This document shows positions 16,976 through 24,581 of a stretch of 64,000 nucleotides of DNA, one piece after another. The stretch is from NCBI RefSeq assembly GCF_025751515.1, contig NZ_JAOWLE010000005.1, positions 186,001 to 250,000 on the forward strand, written 5' to 3'. The notes under the pieces were generated by a model. That model made no database searches. It had not been told where the DNA came from and saw only the letters and a program-made list of their open reading frames with translations. This stretch comes from Actibacterium sp. XHP0104. GTDB lineage: Bacteria; Pseudomonadota; Alphaproteobacteria; Rhodobacterales; Rhodobacteraceae. The first letter of the stretch is position 1; the number at the start of each line of letters is the position of its first letter. The position numbers were made by a program, and so were the translations under genes.

Positions 16976-17677
16976 ATGCCCCCCGATACCGAAAAATCCG
17001 AGGCAACCTATCTGGCCGGGCCTCTGTTCGCCGCTTTTTCCGAGAAGGGGCGCCAGGAATTGCTGGCGCGCGGGGTGATGCGCGACTGGGCGCGGGGCGA
17101 AACCGTGTTTCTGCGCGGCGATCCGGGCGATTATTTCGTCTATGTGCAGGATGGCATCGCCGAGGTTTCGATCACTTCGCTGAACGGGCGCAAATCGGTG
17201 CTGAACCACATGCGCGCGGGCGAGATCCTGGGCGAGGTGGCGCTGTTGGACGGCGGGCCGCGCAGTGCCGATGTGGTGGCGCACAGCCGTCTGCGAGGCA
17301 TCGTGGTGCAGCGTCAGCAGGTGCTGCAATACCTAGGCGAAACGCCCGAGGCGGCGATCGAGATGATCGAGCATCTGTGCGGCAAGGTGCGCAACGCCTC
17401 TGACATGTTCGAGACCCATTCGATGACCTCTGCCGCCGCGCGGCTGGCGCGCTGTGTGTTGCAATTCGCGCGCAAATGGGGCGCGACCGATGCCGAGGGC
17501 CATGTGACGATCACGCAGAAATTCTCGCAGTCCGATCTGGGCGAGTTCTCGGGCCTGGCGCGCGAAAACGTCAATCGCTACATCAGCGCCTGGGCGCGCG
17601 AAGGCATCATCGGCTTTGACCGGGGGCGGATCACGCTGTTCGACCCCGACCGGCTGCACGATCTGGCGGAATACTGA
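16976..17677 (+). CDS. CRP/FNR-superfamily regulator, CRP-like
   Basis: A 233-residue regulator. The cyclic-nucleotide-binding domain spans about residues 20-135; its phosphate cassette GEILGEVALLDGGPRSAD keeps the glutamate (E87) and Arg-Ser pair (R96, S97) that bind cyclic nucleotide in E. coli CRP. There is no FNR-type cysteine cluster. The winged helix (about 165-220) has recognition-helix residues ARENVNR (R196, E197, R201), equivalent to CRP R180, E181 and R185 that contact TGTGA. The ATG at 16976 has CGGGA 6 bases upstream; an earlier GTG or TTG is possible. It is convergent with the cyclase gene and sits next to a matching palindrome. Confidence 0.88.
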   Translation: MPPDTEKSEATYLAGPLFAAFSEKGRQELLARGVMRDWARGETVFLRGDPGDYFVYVQDGIAEVSITSLNGRKSVLNHMRAGEILGEVALLDGGPRSADVVAHSRLRGIVVQRQQVLQYLGETPEAAIEMIEHLCGKVRNASDMFETHSMTSAAARLARCVLQFARKWGATDAEGHVTITQKFSQSDLGEFSGLARENVNRYISAWAREGIIGFDRGRITLFDPDRLHDLAEY

Positions 17678-17678
17678 G

Positions 17679-18476
17679 CTAGCCCAGCGCGTAGGCGGTG
17701 GTTTCGCCCGTGATGCCTTTCAGTTCCAGCGCGCGCCGGGGCAAATCCTGCCCCTGCCCCGCGGCCTGCACGGCCGCCTCGGACAACAGCGCCTCGCCCG
17801 CCTGCGCGGCCCCGGCCAGGCGCGCGGTCAGGTTGACCCCATGCCCAAAGATCGAGATGTCGCGGAAAAGCCCGCGCGCCGCCTGCACGGTGCCGATGAA
17901 GATCGGGCCGGTATGCACGCCCACGCCAAAGGGAATGGCCTTGCCATCGGCGCCGGTGATCGCGGCGCCCTGCTGCACCAGCCTGCGCGCGGCGGTCTGC
18001 GCCTTGGCGGCGTGATCAAGGCCGGAAAAACCGGGCGGCCAGACGGCCACGACGCAATCGCCGTAAAAGGCCAGGATGAACCCGTCGGATTTCACGATCG
18101 TGTCGGTCACCGCATCCAGAAAGCTGTTGATGCGCCCGCTGACGGCGGCGGGTTCGGCGCCCTCGGCGAACTGGGTCGAATTGCGGATATCGACAAAGAT
18201 CACCGACATCTCGACCTCGGCCCCGCCAGGAAAGGCCTCGAGAAACCCGTCACAGGCATTGCAGAAATTGGGGTTGCGGTTTGAGCGGCCCTTGCCCTTG
18301 AAGCGCAGATAGAAACCGCCCAGCCCCTCGAACGGGGCAAAGCACAGCTTGCAGCGCGGATCGCGCGGAAGGCGGGCGTGGAACCTGTGCTGCTTGTTCA
18401 GATCGGGGTGACCGGGGCCAAAGATCGTGTGCCACAGGTCCTGGTTGCCCGACTGGGGCTGGTAATTCTCGCTCAT
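17679..18476 (-). CDS. Class III adenylate/guanylate cyclase with N-terminal Cys motifs
   Basis: A 265-residue soluble protein. Two CxxC pairs (C42/C45 and C72/C75) in CKLCFAPFEG and FCNACDGFLE suggest a small zinc or redox site. The catalytic domain begins at SVIFVDIRNSTQF; D96 and D140 (in ILAFYGDCVVAV) are the metal-binding aspartates of class III cyclases, so the enzyme looks active. Substrate (ATP or GTP) is not decided by sequence reading. The ATG at 18476 overlaps the stop of the upstream gene. It is last in the decarboxylase operon and tail-to-tail with the CRP-like gene, so it may make that regulator's ligand. Confidence 0.85.
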   Translation of the reverse strand: MSENYQPQSGNQDLWHTIFGPGHPDLNKQHRFHARLPRDPRCKLCFAPFEGLGGFYLRFKGKGRSNRNPNFCNACDGFLEAFPGGAEVEMSVIFVDIRNSTQFAEGAEPAAVSGRINSFLDAVTDTIVKSDGFILAFYGDCVVAVWPPGFSGLDHAAKAQTAARRLVQQGAAITGADGKAIPFGVGVHTGPIFIGTVQAARGLFRDISIFGHGVNLTARLAGAAQAGEALLSEAAVQAAGQGQDLPRRALELKGITGETTAYALG

Positions 18477-19387
18477 GCGGTCTCCTCGCGGCCGTGGCGG
18501 TATTCTTCGGGCATCTCGCTGATATGACAACAGGTCTCGCCACAGGGGAAAACCGCGGGGCTGTTGCAGACGATGGTGCAGTGCATAAAGCTGTGGCCCG
18601 CCGTCACCTGCCGCACCGGGCCAAGGGCGCGATACATGACCTCGATCTTGTCGCCATTTCGGAACGGCACATCGCAGGGAATGGTCGGCGCGCCGGTATC
18701 CGCATCAGTCAGCCGCACCGCCGGCACGGTGACGATGACGCCCGCCTCTAGCATCGGCTTGTCCAGCCAGGCGGGGGCCTCAGACAGGCTCATGACATGG
18801 TCGTAATCGGGGCCGTAGGCGGCGGGCTGGAACGGGTCGGAGGCCAGCGCCGCGTGTTGCAGGTTGGTCATGTGGGCCTCTTTGCCCTCGCCCCACAGCC
18901 AGTAGGTGGCATAGGGCGGCAGCGTGGCGTTATGCGAAAACGGCCGGAACATCTGCACGCGCTCGACCGTGACCAGCACGTTTTCGATGGCGGGGGTGGC
19001 GCGGTCGCGGCTCCAGGGAAAGAAATGCTCGCCCGGGTCTTCGGTCGGCCAATAGATGCCCTGAAAGATATCGGCCCAGAACTCGGTCCGCCGCCCCGAG
19101 GCCAGATCGGGGATCGAGAATTCCTTTTGCGGGCCGATACTGTCGTCGTTTTTCTGGTTGCACAGGAAAAAGCAGTCGGACGGATAGGCGCGGCGCAGCT
19201 TGCGCAGGGCGGCGGCGTCCTTGGGTTTCAGCTTTAGCTTGAGCACGATCTGATACTTGTGCACCTCGCAGTGATACTGCGTCATGTGCACGCCAAAGAA
19301 CGTCTTGTCGCCAACCATGACAAAGGCGTGCTGATGCGGAAAGTTCCAGACATCGGGGTGCTCTTCGGGCGGGGCCATCGTAACCAT
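18473..19387 (-). CDS. Cys/His-rich protein of unknown function
   Basis: A 304-residue protein with no signal peptide or membrane segment. The N-terminus is His-rich (HPDVWNFPHQHAFVMVGDKT, then VHMTQYHCEVHKYQIVLKLK) and the C-terminus is Cys-rich (HSFMHCTIVCNSPAVFPCGE followed by TCCHISEMPEEYRHG), which suggests metal binding. The middle is aromatic and proline-rich. I do not recognise the family. It starts at the ATG at 19387 (AAAGGA upstream), 19 bases after the decarboxylase stop, and overlaps the cyclase start, so the three are one operon. Confidence 0.7.
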   Translation of the reverse strand: MVTMAPPEEHPDVWNFPHQHAFVMVGDKTFFGVHMTQYHCEVHKYQIVLKLKLKPKDAAALRKLRRAYPSDCFFLCNQKNDDSIGPQKEFSIPDLASGRRTEFWADIFQGIYWPTEDPGEHFFPWSRDRATPAIENVLVTVERVQMFRPFSHNATLPPYATYWLWGEGKEAHMTNLQHAALASDPFQPAAYGPDYDHVMSLSEAPAWLDKPMLEAGVIVTVPAVRLTDADTGAPTIPCDVPFRNGDKIEVMYRALGPVRQVTAGHSFMHCTIVCNSPAVFPCGETCCHISEMPEEYRHGREETA

Positions 19388-19406
19388 GGGGCGCGTCCTT
19401 TCGTTG

Positions 19407-21587
19407 CTATTGCGGCGGGGTCAGGCCGTGGCGCTGCATGACCTGTTGGGCCGCGCGGGTGGCGGTGCGGCGCAGGATGCGCATCAGGGTGGGCACGAAA
19501 CTGCCCTCGCTGGTGGCGGTCAGCCAGGGGTTTTGCGTGGTCGAGATCAGGAACCGCAGGCTGTCGCCCGGCGTGGGGTCAACGCCACAGCGGCGGGCAT
19601 AGGCCGATACGAAATCCTGGCCATAGGCCTGAGGCGCAAAGGCCGAGGCGGTGACGAACATCTCGACCTCGGGCGGGCGACCGGCGTGATAGGTCTGCAC
19701 GCTCATCATGTGGAACATGGCGTCGTTCATTTCGTTCATCAGGGCCATGTCGCGGTTCGGCCCGTCGATGGTGCGGAAATTGAACGCATAGTTCAGGATC
19801 GACAGATCGCCGCCCAGTTCCTTGAAGATCGCCCGCACCTTTTCATCCAGCGTGAATTTCTCGATCAGCGCGTCATTGTCCAGATCGACGATCTCGCGCC
19901 GGATATAGTCGATCTGCGCGGCAATCTCGGACGGCGTGCCACCGGCGCGCTCAACTGGCAGCGGCTTGAACGGCGTCACCGTAAAGATGTCACCCGCATC
20001 GGGCATCGCCACCAGCGCGGCGTGAAAACGTTTGTTGTTGAAGATGCAGCGCCCTAGCAGCCGGCCATAACCCGAACGATCGGTGGGGATCATGCTGTGC
20101 GACAGGTAGACCCCCGCCGCCGCCGCGCCGGGTTTCGAGCCTTCGATGCCATAGACGCCCACGGTGGGTTCGGTGCCGCCATGGAACACCACGTCGGCGG
20201 TATAGGAAATCAGGTCGCGCATATCGCCGTTGCGATAGCACAACCCGCCCGCCGGATAGGGGATGAACCCCGATTTATGCGGGTCGAGGGTGATGCTGTC
20301 GGCACGCGGATAGGCGGCGATCTGGCGGCGGACGTAATCGCTGAGCTGCTGGTCGGGCATCCGGTCGAACGCATTGGGCGCGCGGAATTCGTCGCCCGGC
20401 TGGGGCGGCGGGGCCTCGCGCAGCATCGCGGCGAAATAACCGCCCCAGGCGCCATCGACATGCAGGGCGAATTCAAGGCCCATCTGGCGGTATTCGTCTC
20501 GGATATCGGCGATCTCGGCCAGCGGGTCGACGGCGCTTTCCTCGGTGCTGCCGACAACGGCGACGACCTGCAGAACGGGCCGCTTTTCGGCCAGGCAGCG
20601 ATCCAGCGCGCGGCGCAGGGCGACGGTATCCATGCGCCCGTCGGCATCCAGCGCGATCGGCCAGACGGCGCTGGCCCCGATACCGATCATGGCGGCGGTC
20701 TTGGGCCAGGAATAATGCGCGGTGGCGGGCACCATAACCACGGGCGACCCGTTGGGCATCTCAGACAGGTGGCGGCGGTAGAAATCGAGGATGCCGATAT
20801 TTTGCAGCGCGTATTTCGGCAGCGTCGCCTCGATATCGGCCGAAGTCACACCGGTGGTGGACACCATGCGCCGGGTCAGGCCGATCGCCTGGTCGACGGG
20901 CAGGTTCAGCAGCTGCCAGGTGTCCAGTTCCAACAGCCGGGCGCGGGTGCCGTCGGTGGTTTGAACGGTCAGGTTGCGGGCATCCGACAGGCGTTCTTCG
21001 GCGCGAATGGCGGCGGCGACGGCCACGGGCAGATAGGTCAGGTTGCGCGCGGCCCACATGGCCTCGCCATTGGCGATCGAGCCGTCGCAAGTGATATGCC
21101 CCCAGGGCGCAATGGCGCCGGTCGCGCGGGCATCAGACGTGGGGATTTCGAACCCCAGCATCCGGCACAGATCCTCGCCCACCTCGATTTCCAGATGGGT
21201 GGTGACCGGCGAGGCCTCGGTCGCGACGTTGTTCTGGTTATACAGCATCGCGGCGAAATAGCCGACCGATCCGGGCAGCGTGATATCCCAATACATATGC
21301 GACTGGTTGCGATAGCTGGCCAGCGGCAGAGACCCGTTCAGCGCGCGCAGCATGTCATTCAGCCGATCCCCCAACAGGGCAAGCGTCTGCTGGTGCGGCT
21401 TGGCGGCGCGTTCTTCGGCGCTGACAAATTCGGGATCATTCGGCATATAGCGCCGCCGCGCCTCGGCATGCGAGGCCACGGCGCGGGTCACCAAATGGGT
21501 CAGGGCATCATGATTCTCGGCCTTGGGGCCAAGAAACCAAGCTGCGGGCGATGTGCCTCCGGGGCGTCCCAGCTTTAGGTTTTTCAT
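19407..21587 (-). CDS. Pyridoxal-phosphate-dependent group II decarboxylase family protein
   Basis: A 726-residue enzyme of the glutamate/tyrosine/aromatic amino-acid decarboxylase family. LHVDGAWGGYFAAML holds the aspartate that contacts the PLP nitrogen, and SITLDPHKSGFIPYPAGG carries the Schiff-base lysine near residue 438. The protein is longer than typical group II enzymes (450-550), with about 100 extra residues at the N-terminus and a C-terminal extension, as in some large tyrosine decarboxylases. The start at 21587 has GGGGA upstream. It heads an operon with the Cys/His-rich protein and the cyclase. The substrate amino acid is unknown. Confidence 0.82.
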   Translation of the reverse strand: MKNLKLGRPGGTSPAAWFLGPKAENHDALTHLVTRAVASHAEARRRYMPNDPEFVSAEERAAKPHQQTLALLGDRLNDMLRALNGSLPLASYRNQSHMYWDITLPGSVGYFAAMLYNQNNVATEASPVTTHLEIEVGEDLCRMLGFEIPTSDARATGAIAPWGHITCDGSIANGEAMWAARNLTYLPVAVAAAIRAEERLSDARNLTVQTTDGTRARLLELDTWQLLNLPVDQAIGLTRRMVSTTGVTSADIEATLPKYALQNIGILDFYRRHLSEMPNGSPVVMVPATAHYSWPKTAAMIGIGASAVWPIALDADGRMDTVALRRALDRCLAEKRPVLQVVAVVGSTEESAVDPLAEIADIRDEYRQMGLEFALHVDGAWGGYFAAMLREAPPPQPGDEFRAPNAFDRMPDQQLSDYVRRQIAAYPRADSITLDPHKSGFIPYPAGGLCYRNGDMRDLISYTADVVFHGGTEPTVGVYGIEGSKPGAAAAGVYLSHSMIPTDRSGYGRLLGRCIFNNKRFHAALVAMPDAGDIFTVTPFKPLPVERAGGTPSEIAAQIDYIRREIVDLDNDALIEKFTLDEKVRAIFKELGGDLSILNYAFNFRTIDGPNRDMALMNEMNDAMFHMMSVQTYHAGRPPEVEMFVTASAFAPQAYGQDFVSAYARRCGVDPTPGDSLRFLISTTQNPWLTATSEGSFVPTLMRILRRTATRAAQQVMQRHGLTPPQ

Positions 21588-21727
21588 GGCACCATCCCCC
21601 GTTTCCGCGCCCCGTTTCACGGCAAGGGCGGCCAATCGTTACGAGGGCAATGCTAGGGGCAAAGCCAGTTTCTGCAAATAGTTAATGGCAGATCATGCGC
21701 TGATCAGGCTGCCCGGTTGCAGCAACC

Positions 21728-22324
21728 CTATGACCTGGGCGACGACAGGGCGGGGCCATACTGGTTGGCCTCGGGTCGCCCACGCCGTGCGAGCCAAACG
21801 ATGCTGAGAATCAAGCTGGCGAACATCGAAATCAACGACACAAAGAGCAAGGCCGTCGGCGGTTGGGGCACGGACACGGTTTCGCCAAGAGAGGGCACTG
21901 CGGTCCGCACCTGTTCAGATACCGGAACATCCACCTGGAACGCCAGCACAGTTATTACCACCAACAATATAGCCACACCCCAACACAACGCCAGATGCCA
22001 ACCAGGGCGCCCGATGTCATGCAGACGCCTGTTCGCTGCAGCGAGGAATGGAAGAAAAACCGCGAGTTGAATAAATGTTGAAAATGGGCCGGGACCGTAT
22101 TTTACCGTGTTCTGCAGACCCTGTGTTGTGCCTTGAGAAGTTGTTACAACGACAAACTTGGCTTCAATTACTGGTCCAAAAACCATGACATTCGCAATCG
22201 ACGCGATGATCGAAACCAAAAAGATGCCAAGCACGAATTTCCAAAACTCTGCCCTAGATGCTCGTCCTGAAAACACAATGTACTTCCGCAAACACGTCTT
22301 TACCGCCTCAACCAGTGTCATCAT
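21728..22324 (-). CDS. DUF805 membrane protein
   Basis: A 198-residue protein with the DUF805 opening (FSGRASRAEFWKFVLGIFLV) and the RRLHDIGRPGW motif near residue 95, and four hydrophobic segments. Function unknown. Two adjacent ATGs (22324, 22321) follow GGAG; the second has better spacing. Its base composition is visibly lower in GC than the core genes, and it begins the low-GC stretch that ends at tRNA-Arg. Confidence 0.82.
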   Translation of the reverse strand: MMTLVEAVKTCLRKYIVFSGRASRAEFWKFVLGIFLVSIIASIANVMVFGPVIEAKFVVVTTSQGTTQGLQNTVKYGPGPFSTFIQLAVFLPFLAAANRRLHDIGRPGWHLALCWGVAILLVVITVLAFQVDVPVSEQVRTAVPSLGETVSVPQPPTALLFVSLISMFASLILSIVWLARRGRPEANQYGPALSSPRS

Positions 22325-22433
22325 TCACTCCAACCCGACCCCGAAAACACACCTTAAAGTTGTTGTTCCTGCGATACAAGGCGCCTTGATGCCGGGAAGC
22401 AACTGACAGCTGCGCCTGCGCCTATGACCGCGT

Positions 22434-22712
22434 TTAGAGACTACGTCTATCTAGCAAGGCGTTTGCCGTGATCGACCACAGCCGCAAACACAAAAGTCCG
22501 ATTAGCGCGGCTGGTGACAGAAACCCTGACCAAGCGCTAACTAGAACGTAGGTTTCCATAGGCTCCGGGTAGTGGATGTATCGCCGTGGCGTCGGCAAAA
22601 TGAAGGTAAGCACTCCTTGAAATGAGGTGCGGCCAATCAATGCGACATGCAGACCCCAGAAAAGGATTCTGGTCAGGGTCGGGTATGCCCTCGTCCAGGA
22701 AGGGATAAGCAC
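22434..22712 (-). CDS. Possible small membrane protein, doubtful
   Basis: A 92-codon frame with two hydrophobic stretches (FWGLHVALIGRTSFQGVLTF and VSAWSGFLSPAALIGLLCLR). It starts at a GTG without a clear ribosome site and overlaps the plus-strand fragment at 22702. It may be a real gene remnant or a chance frame. Confidence 0.3.
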   Translation of the reverse strand: MLIPSWTRAYPTLTRILFWGLHVALIGRTSFQGVLTFILPTPRRYIHYPEPMETYVLVSAWSGFLSPAALIGLLCLRLWSITANALLDRRSL

Positions 22713-23274
22713 CGGCGTCTATCCAGTCCTGCCCAAGAATCCCGAATTCGCGCGCATCGGAGCCGAGGCAGCGGCGCTTTACGAGTTGCTGAACCCTGGA
22801 ACGATTCTTGACACGGGTGCGGGTGGCAGCCCCGCAAAACAGCGCGCTTTACAGGATTTCATTGAAGCCGTTGGCGAAGCGTACGCACGCGGAGATTTAC
22901 GGCTTCAGGAAGGCGAGCTGGCGCAAGGCTGGGTCGAGGTTTTCCCGGAACTTTCGGAAGGCGAGCGCCGTTTGGGGCAACTGCCGGGCTTCACTCCGGA
23001 ACGGATCGAGCAATGGCTTGAAACCTACCCAATTGAAGACCTCGGCTTGCCGAACAACACTGGCTCCCCCATTCCCGGCGATCCGACCGACAACAGTATT
23101 TCAACTCCGGTGCCGGAGGAGACTGGTCCGAACATCGTTGAAGCCCGACCTGGAAACACAACAATCCCTGACGGCAACAGCTTTCTGCCTTATGGCGCGA
23201 AGGGCGATGGGCAAGAACACATCACCGACAAATCAGTTATCGCTCTCGCGGCCATCGTCATCTACTGGCTTTGA
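22702..23274 (+). pseudogene. Truncated gene fragment ending in an IS remnant
   Basis: About 178 codons of convincing protein sequence beginning STGVYPVLPKNPEFARIGAE and containing a Pro/Asn-rich linker and RPGNTTIPDGNSFLPYG. There is no credible start, and the last 14 residues (SVIALAAIVIYWL and stop) come from the end of an IS5-type transposase. The gene therefore lost both ends: the 3' end was cut by the element. The linker and domain style resemble the C-terminal part of large secreted or polymorphic-toxin-like proteins, but I cannot name a family. Confidence 0.5.
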
Positions 23275-23294
23275 AACTCAATGTGTCCAGACCC
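23233..23294 (+). mobile_element. IS5-family remnant, right end only (copy 1)
   Basis: A 62-base remnant that encodes the last transposase residues (SVIALAAIVIYWL) and ends with the terminal repeat ...TGTGTCCAGACCC followed by TA. It is nearly identical to the end of the second remnant: 23238-23305 matches 24176-24243 without mismatch, including 11 bases beyond the element. Confidence 0.7.
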
Positions 23295-23428
23295 TAGGAA
23301 ATTGTGGCGTTAGGGTGCATCATTCAGGCGTTCATATAAGTATATAATTTGATGATGTGTCTCGAATCTGTACCTTAGGGATTAAATGATCAACCATTTG
23401 AATTTAAATCAATATTAGGAAAGCGTAT

Positions 23429-23977
23429 TTGACCAAACTGACATTAGAAAATCACCTCGAACGAGACACTCGCCTAGATTGCTGGAGCGTCCACGGTATC
23501 GGCCCTTATTCCCATTCAACTGACGACTGGGTCAAAATGGTTTTAGACGTATCCCTTGAGGTTGATCTGCCGCCGTTTTTAGTTGAGATGTTTGATCGTG
23601 CTCAGGCCAGTATGGTCTACGGATGCTATTACTATCCACTCTTCACGCTTGGAATAGAGGAGCTTTTCCGCTTCGGTGAGAGCGCGTTCCGCGAGGCTGT
23701 CAAAGAAGCTGAACCATGCAGCAGCCTCAACAGGAAGAGATACGCTGATCTCCAGAAGTGGGCTTCTGAAGCAGGTTTGATCGATACTGCTACCGCTAGT
23801 CGCTGGAATGCATCGCGCCGGCTACGCAATTCAGTCAGCCACAAGGATGGTGCATTTTTGTTAGGCCCTAATGATGCGTTGGAACAATTGGATATCACCA
23901 AAGAGCTAGTAGAGTCGCTGTTTATTAATTGTCGAGACTATGCGAGGCGAAATCTCAGAACTCAAATCAATGAATGA
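23429..23977 (+). CDS. HEPN-like protein in the low-GC island
   Basis: A 182-residue protein with no close family I can name. Its C-terminal part (SRWNASRRLRNSVSHKDGAF) contains the R-x4-H arrangement RNSVSH typical of HEPN and DUF4145-like helical domains, many of which are RNA-cutting toxins or defence proteins. Start is a TTG at 23429 preceded by AGGAAA. The gene is AT-richer than its surroundings and lies between two remnants of one insertion sequence, signs of horizontal arrival. The upstream 120 bases are very AT-rich and could hold its promoter. Confidence 0.6.
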   Translation: MTKLTLENHLERDTRLDCWSVHGIGPYSHSTDDWVKMVLDVSLEVDLPPFLVEMFDRAQASMVYGCYYYPLFTLGIEELFRFGESAFREAVKEAEPCSSLNRKRYADLQKWASEAGLIDTATASRWNASRRLRNSVSHKDGAFLLGPNDALEQLDITKELVESLFINCRDYARRNLRTQINE

Positions 23978-23999
23978 CCGCGATGGCATTGTCAGATTA

Positions 24000-24232
24000 G
24001 GGTCAAGACCCATTGATTATCTGGGATCGGCATGATTCACGACTCGAAAGCCGAGCGGTGAACATGCGTGATCTTTTCTGGCTGATACAAACGGCACAAC
24101 CGGATCGAGATCATGTTCGGCAGGCTCAAGGATTGGCGACCCGTTACGACAGGTGCCCAAAGTCTTCCTGTCAGCTATCGCTCTCGCGGCCATCGTCATC
24201 TACTGGCTTTGAAACTCAATGTGTCCAGACCC
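24000..24232 (+). mobile_element. IS5-family element, internally deleted (copy 2)
   Basis: A 233-base remnant with both ends. The left terminal repeat (GGGTCAAGACCCATTGA) and the inverted right one (GGGTCTGGACACATTGA) match at 17 of the outer 22 positions, and each end abuts a TA, the target used by the IS427 subgroup. Inside, HNRIEIMFGRLKDWR (24095-24139) and, after a deletion and a one-base frameshift, PKVFLSAIALAAIVIYWL are the C-terminal parts of an IS5-type DDE transposase. The element cannot move on its own. Confidence 0.75.
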
Positions 24233-24450
24233 TAGGAAATTGTAGCGGAGTCTTTGACCCTGCCGCTTTTGTTTCGTGGGCCAGAGGGGTTTGGACGAGC
24301 CAAACGCCCCTGTCGAATAGCATTACCTCGCTCCCTCCTGCGTTCGCCACGTAGCAGATCAACGCAACAGGCCACACGGGCAAAAACGGGGATTGGGTCA
24401 CGTTATGACACGTGGGTCAGGTTCGTCTGACGTTCCACTAAAGGGGGAAG

Positions 24451-24527
24451 TGGCGGACTGGGGAGGATTCGAACCCCCGACCCCTTGATTCGTAGTCAAG
24501 TACTCTATCCAACTGAGCTACCAGTCC
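24451..24527 (-). tRNA. tRNA-Arg (anticodon ACG)
   Basis: A 77-base tRNA with encoded CCA. The acceptor stem is GGACTGG/CCAGTCC, the anticodon stem CTTGA/TCAAG encloses CTACGAA with anticodon ACG, and the T arm has GGTTCGAATCC. The 3' end faces the low-GC island at 21.7-24.4 kb, as expected for a site used by integrating elements. I saw no second copy of the tRNA 3' end in the window. Confidence 0.96.
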
Positions 24528-24581
24528 GTGGAGGCGTGATTTAGACGCGCGCGCCGGGCATTGCAAGGGGGTAAGGGCAAC

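Larger units (their letters stand above)
23233..24243. repeat. 73-base direct repeat flanking the HEPN-like gene
   Basis: The segments 23233-23305 and 24171-24243 are identical except for one base. They cover the 3' end of the IS5-type transposase, its terminal repeat, and 11 bases of outside sequence (TAGGAAATTGT). The listed span includes both copies and the sequence between them. Recombination between the copies would delete the HEPN-like gene. Confidence 0.8.

Noticed and set aside
24013-24354. 113-codon frame over the second IS remnant
   Set aside because: It mixes frames of a degraded transposase; the real coding trace is HNRIEIMFGRLKDWR, then PKVFLSAIALAAIVIYWL in another frame.
24244-24450. 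att site duplication of the tRNA-Arg 3' end
   Set aside because: No second copy of the tRNA 3' sequence was seen in the window, so no island boundary can be claimed.
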